Assembly: GCA_022712835.1 (NCBI GenBank) | Contig: JAFLJU010000483.1 | Span: 1-13,229, forward strand | DNA from: Desulfobacteraceae bacterium | GTDB taxonomy: Bacteria > Desulfobacterota > Desulfobacteria > Desulfobacterales > Desulfobacteraceae | DNA length: 13,229 nt | Direction of reading: 5' to 3' | Part shown: piece after piece, positions 6,314 to 13,028 of the stretch | Position numbering within the stretch: position 1 is the first letter of the stretch | Layout: each line of letters opens with the position of its first letter | Position numbers and translations under genes: made by a program | Notes under the pieces: model-generated | Told to the model about the DNA's origin: nothing | The model's input: only the letters and a program-made list of their open reading frames with translations | Databases searched by the model: none

Positions 6314-6898
6314 TTATCCATCCTTCTCACCAAATGATTGAACCTGATAGGTATAAACCCGTAAACCTGCCGTTTCCCATTCGTTGGCAGCCAATCCGGC
6401 TTTGGAACAAAGATGACTTAAAAATTCTTCGGGTGTGGGAAGCTGCTCCCATACCTGGGGTAAAAAAGTGGCCCGGTGATGATTTTTCTCCAGGATCACC
6501 CCGTCCTCTCCCGGTACAAGAGCACAAATCAATTGCCTGGCATCTTTATAGGCCAGAGGTGTGGGTTTGCTCAAAATACTGATTTCAATATCTACCAGGG
6601 CCAGTTCATCCAGGGTCAGGGGGGCAAATCGACTGTCTTTGAAGGCTGCAAATACGGCATTTTCCCGAACACCCGCCTCCAGGGTTTTGACGGGTTCAAT
6701 GTTTCCAATACACCCGCGAAGCCGTCCATTTTTATGCAGCGTCACAAAAACACCCCGTTTTTGTTTCAAGAACGCCTTAGAAATTTCAGTTGGGATCTCA
6801 ACTTTTCCGAAACCCTTTTCTGTAAATTCCTTAGAAATACATTCCCGGGCCAATTGCAATAGTGCCAATTCCTGTTTGCTCAATACAGATTTTTCCAT
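6314..6898 (-). CDS. amrA: AMMECR1 domain protein (AmmeMemoRadiSam system protein A type)
   Basis: A 194-residue protein spanning a whole AMMECR1 domain. Visible marks are the N-terminal helix ELALLQLARECI, the strand KRGVFVTLHKNG followed by the hallmark LRGCIG (60-65), ENAVFAAFKDSRFAPLTLDEL (about 80-99), VDIEISILSKP (102-112), GEDGVILEK (130-138), and ATFLPQVWEQLPTPEEFLSHLCSKAGL (143-169). The family is conserved across all domains of life. In prokaryotes it often sits with a Memo-like protein (AmrB) and a radical-SAM protein (AmrS), though its reaction is not established. Neither partner is in this window. ATG at 6898 is preceded by GGGAG at slightly long spacing. The TrpR-like gene follows 71 nt downstream on the same strand. 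Confidence 0.9.
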   Translation of the reverse strand: MEKSVLSKQELALLQLARECISKEFTEKGFGKVEIPTEISKAFLKQKRGVFVTLHKNGRLRGCIGNIEPVKTLEAGVRENAVFAAFKDSRFAPLTLDELALVDIEISILSKPTPLAYKDARQLICALVPGEDGVILEKNHHRATFLPQVWEQLPTPEEFLSHLCSKAGLAANEWETAGLRVYTYQVQSFGEKDG

Positions 6899-7267
6899 AA
6901 ATTCTGATCTCCCAGTTGTTCCCGTTGGAACACAATATCCTTGGTTTAGAAACTAAAAAAAAATGATACATATCGTAAACAGACAACGAACCAGAGGGTG
7001 AGGGGTTTGGGTACAGCAATCTTAAAAACTTCGTTTTATAGCGATAATCAATGAATTTTGCAGTAAACATACAAATATAACAAATTAATCCCCGTGGAAC
7101 GTCCAATCTTACTGGATGCTTGCTTTTAATTCTCTTTTTCATCTGGAGTAATCCGGATTGACTCGATCCGCAATTTTTAATACCATGTCAGTTAGATTGG
7201 ATCCGACCCCACTATCCGACCCACTAAAAAGCGGGCCCTCAACTACCCAAACACTAAGGCGATTTCA
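6899..7267. other. Non-coding stretch between divergent amrA and the 99-aa gene
   Basis: I see no convincing gene in these 369 bases. They hold a small hairpin (TGTTCC-CGTT-GGAACA, 6917-6932) in the amrA leader; a short symmetric motif TTTAG-AAA-CTAAA (6945-6957); a widely spaced inverted repeat (7102-7114 against 7189-7201, with CAGTAAGATTGGA against CAGTTAGATTGGA read in the same sense, 12 of 13); a perfect 10-bp palindrome AATCCGGATT (7150-7159); a plus-strand promoter (7158-7186); and a near-perfect direct repeat ATCCGACCC(C)ACT at 7201-7213 and 7214-7225. Confidence 0.55.
7158..7186 (+). promoter_or_regulatory. Candidate promoter of the 99-aa gene
   Basis: -35 TTGACT (7158-7163; 5 of 6), a 17-bp spacer and -10 TACCAT (7181-7186; 4 of 6). 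The predicted start near 7193 gives a leader of about 75 nt that contains a direct repeat. The -35 element overlaps the palindrome AATCCGGATT (7150-7159), a place where a bound protein could block it. Confidence 0.45.
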
Positions 7268-7567
7268 ATGACTATCATTGATCAAAAACTTATTTATAAA
7301 TTGATTGAAAATGGAGTCGAACCCTCCCTAATCCCCGGTTTCATCCGCAGCCTTGCCAATGCATTTTTAATCAACCCGGCCATGTCACATTACCAGGCAA
7401 ACAAACGTCTAAAATTCCTTGGTTGGCATGATATTCAAATTGATTATCACACATTTTCATTAGCCATTGATTGCCTGGAAACAAGAGGGCTCAGCCAGCT
7501 GAAATATAAATCCGCTCCATGGTATCTGAGTAGTTTTAACATCAAAATCCCTTCCGCTGTCCAATAA
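7268..7567 (+). CDS. Conserved-looking small protein of unknown function
   Basis: A 99-residue protein I cannot assign to a named family. ATG at 7268 is preceded by TAAGGCG at about 8 bases and by a plausible promoter with a 75-nt leader. The sequence looks like a genuine soluble helical protein: an opening helix (IIDQKLIYKLIENG), the PSLIPGFIRSLANAF segment (about 19-33), a central NKRLKFLGWHDIQIDYHTFSLAIDCLE block (about 45-71) and a short C-terminal tail. There is no membrane segment, signal peptide or cysteine motif. The last helices resemble those of small DNA- or protein-binding adaptors, but I would not assign a role. It stands alone, divergent from amrA and convergent with the HD-GYP regulator, ending 59 bp from the latter's stop. 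Confidence 0.7.
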   Translation: MTIIDQKLIYKLIENGVEPSLIPGFIRSLANAFLINPAMSHYQANKRLKFLGWHDIQIDYHTFSLAIDCLETRGLSQLKYKSAPWYLSSFNIKIPSAVQ

Positions 7568-7590
7568 TTTTTTCTAAATCTTTATATGAA

Positions 7591-7630
7591 ACTCCGACCA
7601 TGCCGGTTATGCTCCGGCCATGCCGGTTAT
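7591..7630. repeat. Two tandem 20-bp repeats at a convergent gene end
   Basis: ACTCCGACCATGCCGGTTAT (7591-7610) is followed directly by GCTCCGGCCATGCCGGTTAT (7611-7630), 18 of 20 identical. The second copy includes the TAA stop codon of the HD-GYP regulator (7627-7629, minus strand). Each copy holds a short hairpin, perfect in the second (CCGGC-CAT-GCCGG). A terminator role for the two converging genes is possible, but no T-run follows either hairpin. Confidence 0.6.
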
Positions 7631-9195
7631 TCAGGAAAACGTCGATTAATCCCCATAAACGCATCTATATTGGCCAGAAAGATATCTACTAATTCCGGAT
7701 CGAAATGGGTCCCGGCATCACGTTGAAAAGTCTCCACAATTTTTTCCAAAGGCCAGGCATCTTTGTAACATCGTTTGTGACTCAAGGCATCAAACACATC
7801 AGCGATGGCTGCAATCCGTCCGAACACGTGGATATTTTGCTCTTTCAACCCTTGAGGATATCCCTTACCATCCCATCGTTCATGATGTTGAAATGCTACG
7901 ATGGCCGCAGTTTTCATAATAGAACGATCCGATTTACACAAGATCTCATACCCGGTTCTGGCATGTTTTTTGATAATTTCAAACTCCTCGGAAGTCAGCT
8001 TCCCGGGTTTGTGTAAAATAGCTTCTGGCACACCGATTTTTCCGACATCATGCATGGGAGAAGCCAATCTTAACAACTCAGCTGTTCGTTCATCCATACC
8101 GGACTTTTTTGCGAGGAAATAGCAGAACTCTGCCACCCGGGTCACATGATTGGCGGTTTCCTGGGATCTTGTTTCCACAACCTCCCCCAGGGTTAATATG
8201 ACTTCCTTCTGGGTATTAATAATTTCCCGGGTCAGCCGGATGTTGTCAAACCCCATGGATATATTATTCGCATATATTCTCAACAGATATTGTTCAACAG
8301 AACCAAGGGGAACGTTGCTCTTTAAATACAACAGGCTGACAAAACCTTCCTTTAATTTAAAGACACCCAGATATTCATCCGCTAAAAACACCTCTCCTCC
8401 CTCGGCATCCAGGTTTTCATATTCTTTTAGCATAGATTGAGGAAGTATTTCTTCATGACAATTGCCTTCCCTGTTTGCATAGGCCCCGGTACCAGCCATC
8501 AGTAAAATTTGACCAGCGGGCATACCCATAAAATAGGCAGTGTCACTAGCAGGCTCCAGGGCCAACTTTAAGATCACATGAAGTTGGTCAAGAACCCGAT
8601 GCCCAAATTTAGAGAATGAAGGGTCTTCAAATACAATGGCGGAAGAATTGATAATGGACTCCAACCCTTCTCGATTACGTTCAATCGTTCTGAGACTCTG
8701 ATATGCTCGAAGACAGGCGGTGACACAGGTAAATAATTTTTGAGCTGTGAATTCAGGCTTGGTTTTGTAATCATTGATATCATACCGGGAAATAACGGTC
8801 TGTTCCGGCGCCTTGCCCGGCTGTCCTGTTCTAAGGACGATCCGGACCCCATGGTTTCCCAAATCATTGCGGATATACTCAACCAGTTTAAGACCGGTGT
8901 CCTCTTCTTCCATCACCACATCCAGAAGAATCAATGCAATATTTTTTTCTTCTGACAGAATTTCTTTCACATCATGGCCGCTGTAAGCACTTAGCAGTCT
9001 TATTCCCCGCCCTTGGAAGACGTAGTCCTTCAGGGTAATCCGGGTGATTTTATGAACATCTTCTTCATCATCTACAATCAGAATCGTCCAGAGATCATTG
9101 ATATCTACCGGGATCGCTTCCTTTCCTGGCAACAATTTTTCTTCCTTGGCAAATACAAGGGGAGCATCCAAAGAGGTATTGAGTTCAGGGTACAT
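7627..9195 (-). CDS. Response regulator with REC, DUF3369 and HD-GYP domains (predicted c-di-GMP phosphodiesterase)
   Basis: A 522-residue cytoplasmic protein with three domains. The N-terminal receiver (about 36-165) has acidic pocket D42/D43, phospho-acceptor D92 (LLDVVM), T123 and K146-P147. A DUF3369-type sensory/linker domain follows (about 170-325). The C-terminal HD-GYP domain (about 330-510) keeps H350, H382-D383 (MHDVGKIGVP), H411, H437-H438 and the HERWDGKGYP signature, so hydrolysis of cyclic di-GMP is expected. REC-DUF3369-HD-GYP is a known architecture; the partner histidine kinase is not in the window. ATG at 9195 is preceded by AGGAG. It begins 14 nt after the purB stop on the same strand, so the two are probably one operon. 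Tandem repeats span its stop codon. Confidence 0.92.
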   Translation of the reverse strand: MYPELNTSLDAPLVFAKEEKLLPGKEAIPVDINDLWTILIVDDEEDVHKITRITLKDYVFQGRGIRLLSAYSGHDVKEILSEEKNIALILLDVVMEEEDTGLKLVEYIRNDLGNHGVRIVLRTGQPGKAPEQTVISRYDINDYKTKPEFTAQKLFTCVTACLRAYQSLRTIERNREGLESIINSSAIVFEDPSFSKFGHRVLDQLHVILKLALEPASDTAYFMGMPAGQILLMAGTGAYANREGNCHEEILPQSMLKEYENLDAEGGEVFLADEYLGVFKLKEGFVSLLYLKSNVPLGSVEQYLLRIYANNISMGFDNIRLTREIINTQKEVILTLGEVVETRSQETANHVTRVAEFCYFLAKKSGMDERTAELLRLASPMHDVGKIGVPEAILHKPGKLTSEEFEIIKKHARTGYEILCKSDRSIMKTAAIVAFQHHERWDGKGYPQGLKEQNIHVFGRIAAIADVFDALSHKRCYKDAWPLEKIVETFQRDAGTHFDPELVDIFLANIDAFMGINRRFPE

Positions 9196-9209
9196 GGAAG
9201 GATCTTCTC

Positions 9210-10592
9210 CTATCTTTTAGTGTTAAAATAGGTATCAACAAGTTTTTCAGCAAGCCCCACATAGCTTGCCGGGGTCAACTGCCCCATGCGGGTTTTAAAC
9301 TCTGGGGGAACCTTTTCAAGACCATCCACAAAGGTCTGCAATTCTTTTTTACCGATTTTATGCCCCCGGGTCAAATCCTTCAACCGTTCATAGGGATTTT
9401 TTTCACCAAAAACCCGCATGGCCGTTTGGAAAGGTTCTGCCAAAAGTTCTTGATTATTTTCAAGATCATCTGCAAGGGCCTTTGCATTAAGGTCCAACTT
9501 TGAAAGTCCTTTCAAGGCATTTTTTACGCCAATTGAGAAATATCCGAATACAGATCCCAAACTTCTGAGAACCGTGCTATCACTCAAATCCCTTTGAAAT
9601 CTGGATTTCTGAAGTTTGACAGCTATATGCTCCATCATAGAGATGGCAAGCCCCATGTTTCCTTCAGAATTTTCAAAATCGATGGGATTGACCTTATGGG
9701 GCATGGTGGAAGAACCGGTCTCCCCCTCCTTGATCCGCTGTTTAAAATAACCAAGGCTAATGTATCCCCACATATCCCGGTCAAAATCAATCAGGATCGC
9801 CGCCGCCCGGACCAAAGAATGAAGTATCTGGGACAATGAACTGTTGGGATTAATCTGGGTGGTAAACAAAATGGGTTCCAGATTCAAATGACGGGTAATA
9901 AAACGATCTGAAGCCGCTATCCAGTCAATCTCAGGAAAAACAAAGCAATGGGCATTATAATTGCCCGTTGCGCCATTTATCTTTGCCTGGACACTTCTTC
10001 CTTCAAGGAAAAGGGTTTCCTGACGGATACGCCAGGCAAAATTGACAAATTCTTTTCCCACAGTGGTGGGGGTTGCAGGCTGGCCATGGGTTCTGGACAT
10101 CATGGGAATTGATTTGTATTCCATCGCCTTTTCTTCCAGTTTTTCAATGGCCTGGTTCAAAAGATCTGTAACCATTTCCTTGCCTTTTTTAAGCATTAAG
10201 GCATAGGCAGTGTTATTAATGTCGTCGGAGGTACAGGCAAAATGAACCCATTCCCGGATATGGGAAAGGCCTTTCTTGTCAAGCTTATCCTTAACAAAAT
10301 ATTCAACCGCCTTTACATCATGGTTGGTCTTTTTTTCAATGGTTTTAATCTCTTGGGCATCTTTGGTATCAAAATTTGTGACGATTTCATCCAGGACGGT
10401 TAAATCAAAGACCTTTGAATCAAATTCATCGCCGGGAACAAGCTTAAGGTCGCTGATAATAAATTTAAGCCATTCAACCTCAACCTGAACCCGATGCTTG
10501 ATCAACCCGTATTCAGAAAAAATTTGGGCAAGTTCTTGGGTCAAGCTGGCATATCGCCCGTCCAGGGCAGTAATTGCTTTTATCGTTGTCAT
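9210..10592 (-). CDS. purB: Adenylosuccinate lyase (E. coli-type PurB)
   Basis: A 460-residue fumarase/aspartase-superfamily enzyme. PurB splits fumarate from SAICAR and from adenylosuccinate, two steps of purine (AMP) synthesis, as a cytoplasmic homotetramer. I start it at the ATG 10592, with GGAG five bases upstream; the in-frame GTG two codons earlier lacks a better site. Marks are ALDGRY near the N-terminus, IFSEYGLIKHRVQVEVEW (about 25-42), CTSDDINNTAYAL (about 120-132), SRTHGQPATPTT (167-178, with catalytic H169) and the superfamily signature GSSTMPHKVNPIDFEN (293-308, catalytic serine loop). Sequence and length (456 in E. coli) place it in the E. coli type, not the shorter B. subtilis type. 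The HD-GYP regulator follows 14 nt downstream. Confidence 0.96.
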   Translation of the reverse strand: MTTIKAITALDGRYASLTQELAQIFSEYGLIKHRVQVEVEWLKFIISDLKLVPGDEFDSKVFDLTVLDEIVTNFDTKDAQEIKTIEKKTNHDVKAVEYFVKDKLDKKGLSHIREWVHFACTSDDINNTAYALMLKKGKEMVTDLLNQAIEKLEEKAMEYKSIPMMSRTHGQPATPTTVGKEFVNFAWRIRQETLFLEGRSVQAKINGATGNYNAHCFVFPEIDWIAASDRFITRHLNLEPILFTTQINPNSSLSQILHSLVRAAAILIDFDRDMWGYISLGYFKQRIKEGETGSSTMPHKVNPIDFENSEGNMGLAISMMEHIAVKLQKSRFQRDLSDSTVLRSLGSVFGYFSIGVKNALKGLSKLDLNAKALADDLENNQELLAEPFQTAMRVFGEKNPYERLKDLTRGHKIGKKELQTFVDGLEKVPPEFKTRMGQLTPASYVGLAEKLVDTYFNTKR

Positions 10593-10667
10593 AACCACTC
10601 CATCGTAAACCAGAATTAAAAACTAAATATTTAAATATATTTGACATTCACCAATCATGCCATTTCT

Positions 10668-10696
10668 TATATAGGGACACCGAAGGCCATATACAA
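10668..10696 (-). promoter_or_regulatory. Candidate purB promoter
   Basis: Read on the minus strand: -35 TTGTAT (10696-10691; 3 of 6 but with the key TTG), a 17-bp spacer and -10 TATATA (10673-10668; 4 of 6). The predicted start near 10661 leaves a leader of about 70 nt. No E. coli-type PurR box is visible. Confidence 0.4.
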
Positions 10697-10840
10697 ATAC
10701 CAAACTAAAAACAAATTAACAAACAAATTAATCTGCTTATTCATACTATGCAATAAAAAGTATGCCCTTGGCAATTTTAAATCACGAATCTATCCTATCA
10801 AATTAAGGAATAATTTACACAAGTATCCGGGGTTACTCCC

Positions 10841-10870
10841 TTGACAACCCACCGGGTTTTAACGTATTTT
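10841..10870 (+). promoter_or_regulatory. Promoter of ihfA
   Basis: A perfect -35 TTGACA (10841-10846), an 18-bp spacer and -10 TATTTT (10865-10870; 4 of 6). The predicted start near 10877 gives a leader of about 57 nt before the ATG at 10934. Confidence 0.55.
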
Positions 10871-10933
10871 ACCAGGCACTTGTTTTAAATAAACCAAATT
10901 TAAAAAGCTGGATATGTACCAGGAGTAAATTTT

Positions 10934-11215
10934 ATGACATTAACAAAAACCATCATTGCAGAAAGAATACAAAAAAACCTGGACCTGTCCAGACCCACTA
11001 CCTCTGAGATAATGGAAACCTTCCTTGAAATCATAAAAGAAACCATTGAAGATGGAGAAGACATTATGATCAGCGGATTCGGCAAATTTTGTGTCAACGA
11101 GAAACAAGCACGAAAGGGAAGAAACCCTGCAACGGATCAAGAGATGACCCTATCTGCCAGAAAGGTTGTCACCTTTAAATGTTCCGGAAAATTAAGAGAT
11201 CTTATCAATTCCTAA
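10934..11215 (+). CDS. ihfA: Integration host factor subunit alpha (HU/IHF family)
   Basis: A 93-residue DNA-bending protein of the HU/IHF family, full length. The N-terminus MTLTKTIIAERI and the helix SEIMETFLEIIKETIEDGE precede the dimer-core ISGFGKF (46-52). The beta-arm carries ARKGRNPATDQE (59-70), with P65 as the intercalating tip proline, then SARKVVTFKCSGKLRDLIN. The ARKVVTF strand matches IHF-alpha better than IHF-beta or HU. IHF binds the minor groove and bends DNA sharply, usually as an alpha/beta heterodimer; no beta subunit gene is in the window, and a homodimer cannot be excluded. ATG at 10934 has a strong AGGAG ribosome binding site. The protease gene begins 17 nt after its stop, so co-transcription is likely. 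Confidence 0.9.
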   Translation: MTLTKTIIAERIQKNLDLSRPTTSEIMETFLEIIKETIEDGEDIMISGFGKFCVNEKQARKGRNPATDQEMTLSARKVVTFKCSGKLRDLINS

Positions 11216-11232
11216 AAAGGCCACTCCCCCCC

Positions 11233-12504
11233 ATGTTTTTTTCCGATCAATTCATTACCATTCTTATTTTGTCGACGCTGATAACAGGGTACTTAATAAA
11301 CAGTCTCGCCGATTTTCTGAACATACGCCACCTGAAGCCACAACTGCCCCATGAATTTTTGGATGTATATGACAGAGCCAAATATACCAAATCCCAACAT
11401 TACCTGAGAGTCAACACACGGTTTGGATTCATCACCGCAAGTTTCGACCTTGCCGTTCTGCTGGCATTTTGGTTTGGAGGGGGGTTTGGTCTTCTGGATA
11501 CCTATGTCAGAAATCTCGGGCAAAACCCCATTATATCCGGCCTTTTATTTATGGGCATTTTATTGTTTTCAAAACTTTTAATATCCCTGCCGTTCAACCT
11601 GTATGCCACATTTGTCATAGAAGAAAAATTCGGATTTAATCAAACAAGCCCTGGGTTATTTTTTACAGACCTTATAAAGTCCATTTTTCTGTCCACCCTT
11701 TTGGGCGGTTTATTTTTATCCCTGATCCTCTGGTTTTTCGGGTCCTTCGGCCCCTTGGCTTGGATTTATTGCTGGATGGCAAGTATTTCTTTTATCATGG
11801 CGATACAATATATTGTTCCCACCTGGATCATGCCGCTTTTCAACAAATTCACCCCATTGGAGCCGGGCCCTTTGAAAGAGGCTATTCTGAGCTATGCTGA
11901 ATCCATTGATTTTCCACTCTCCCAGATATTTGTCATGGACGGTTCCAAAAGAAGCGGCAAATCAAATGCATTTTTTACCGGATTTGGAAAAAACAAACGA
12001 ATCGTCCTGTTTGACACATTGATCAAACAGCAAACCATAGAAGAACTGGTATCCATTATTGCCCATGAAATGGGACATTTCAAAAAGAAACATATCCTCA
12101 AGCGTCTTGTGGTCAGCATCCTTCAGATGGGAATTATTTTTTTTCTCATCTCGCTTTGCATCTCACATCAAGGTTTGTTCCACGCATTTTTTGTTGATAC
12201 GGTTTCTGTCTATGCTGGCTTGATATTCTTTGGCCTGCTTTTTTCTCCCATTGATATGTGTCTTTCCTTGATCATGCAGGCATCCTCCCGTAAAGATGAA
12301 TATCAGGCAGATAAATTTGCCGCACTAACCACAAAAGATCCCCATTCCCTTGTCACGGCATTGAAAAAATTAAGCGTTCACAACCTGTCCAACCTCACGC
12401 CCCACCCTTTTTATGTTTTCTTAAATTATTCTCATCCACCGGTTCTGGAACGAATTTATGCACTTAAAAGAATCGCCCCCCCCGGGAAAGGATTAACCCT
12501 ATGA
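11233..12504 (+). CDS. M48 family membrane metalloprotease (Ste24 / CAAX protease 1-like)
   Basis: A 423-residue integral membrane zinc protease. I start it at ATG 11233, which follows AAAAGG (spacing about 12, rather long) and places the first membrane helix at residues 6-24. An ATG at 11179 in the same frame would add 18 residues inside ihfA. The N-terminal Peptidase_M48_N domain has several membrane segments (near 66-82, 100-118, 150-170, 174-196) and the characteristic FVIEEKFGFNQTS loop (127-139). The protease domain has MDGSKRSGKSNAFFTGFGKNKRIVLFDTL (about 235-263), the zinc motif HEMGH (H278, E279, H282) and the third ligand E356 in KDEYQAD. Human/yeast Ste24 trims prenylated proteins; bacterial homologues probably act in membrane protein quality control. 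The phosphodiesterase gene overlaps its stop by ATGA. Confidence 0.9.
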   Translation: MFFSDQFITILILSTLITGYLINSLADFLNIRHLKPQLPHEFLDVYDRAKYTKSQHYLRVNTRFGFITASFDLAVLLAFWFGGGFGLLDTYVRNLGQNPIISGLLFMGILLFSKLLISLPFNLYATFVIEEKFGFNQTSPGLFFTDLIKSIFLSTLLGGLFLSLILWFFGSFGPLAWIYCWMASISFIMAIQYIVPTWIMPLFNKFTPLEPGPLKEAILSYAESIDFPLSQIFVMDGSKRSGKSNAFFTGFGKNKRIVLFDTLIKQQTIEELVSIIAHEMGHFKKKHILKRLVVSILQMGIIFFLISLCISHQGLFHAFFVDTVSVYAGLIFFGLLFSPIDMCLSLIMQASSRKDEYQADKFAALTTKDPHSLVTALKKLSVHNLSNLTPHPFYVFLNYSHPPVLERIYALKRIAPPGKGLTL

Positions 12505-13013
12505 CCCGGCTATTTGTCACGGCAGACGTACATGGGAGCCTAAATACCTGGATGACCATAAAACAATTGATGGAACCTAACGACTGCCTGGTAATTGCCG
12601 GAGACCTTTTTGATACCCGTTACGGCAACTATTCCCGCACCGATTTCCAACCAGATTTCATAAAAGAGGAGATAGAAAATCTTTCCCAGAGACTCTATTA
12701 TGTGTACGGCAATTGTGATACGCCGTCATTTGCCCCTGGGTATGAGCAAAACTTGGTTTTCACCGCATTTGGGAAAACCATTTTACTACACCACGGCCAT
12801 GGGAAACCAATTGCCCCCGATGATACCCGTATTATCATCTCCGGCCACACCCATCTTTTCTGTTTAAAAGAAAAAGAGACCCGAATCTTCATGAATCCGG
12901 GAACCATCACAAATCCGAGAAATAACCGGTACACCTATGGTATTATCGATCAATTCCAGGCGAAAATTTTAGACTTGACCACGGGCACCCCCCTATCCAC
13001 CATCGACCTCTAG
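12501..13013 (+). CDS. yfcE: Metallophosphodiesterase, YfcE / MJ0936 family
   Basis: A 170-residue calcineurin-like phosphoesterase comparable in size to E. coli YfcE (184). All metal-binding blocks are visible in order: ADVHGS (D9, H11), VIAGDLFDTR (D35), YGNCDTP (N71, C72, D73), LLHHGHG (H98, H100) and SGHTHLF (H116, H118), followed by the family's NPGTITNPR (132-140). YfcE-type enzymes are Mn2+-dependent phosphodiesterases active on artificial bis-p-nitrophenyl phosphate in vitro; their biological substrate is unsettled. The start codon overlaps the protease stop codon (ATGA at 12501-12504), so translation is likely coupled to the upstream gene. It ends 15 nt from a convergent reading frame, with no obvious terminator between. 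Confidence 0.92.
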   Translation: MTRLFVTADVHGSLNTWMTIKQLMEPNDCLVIAGDLFDTRYGNYSRTDFQPDFIKEEIENLSQRLYYVYGNCDTPSFAPGYEQNLVFTAFGKTILLHHGHGKPIAPDDTRIIISGHTHLFCLKEKETRIFMNPGTITNPRNNRYTYGIIDQFQAKILDLTTGTPLSTIDL

Positions 13014-13028
13014 CCAGAAAATCAGGAC

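Larger units (their letters stand above)
10593..10933. other. Divergent intergenic region purB / ihfA
   Basis: These 341 AT-rich bases hold no gene I can support; a 67-codon frame at 10641 begins with TTG, has biased composition (Lys, Leu, Ile, Asn) and looks accidental. Present are a candidate purB promoter (10668-10696, minus), a strong-looking ihfA promoter (10841-10870, plus) and a short inverted repeat CATACT / AGTATG around 10744-10765. AT-rich, A/T-tract-rich sequence before an IHF gene could host IHF autoregulation, but I cannot point to a clear consensus site. Confidence 0.5.

Noticed and set aside
6831..7142. 103-codon minus-strand frame overlapping the amrA start
   Set aside because: It overlaps a well-supported gene on the same strand, has no ribosome binding site before its ATG, and the peptide is irregular, rich in Tyr, Cys and Ile, with no domain.
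10641..10844. 67-codon plus-strand frame in the purB/ihfA spacer
   Set aside because: TTG start, low-complexity composition and no ribosome binding site; it fits accidental coding in AT-rich DNA.
11179..11232. 18-residue extension of the M48 protease into ihfA
   Set aside because: The ATG at 11179 lies inside the ihfA coding region without a ribosome binding site, and the added residues are not typical of the family.
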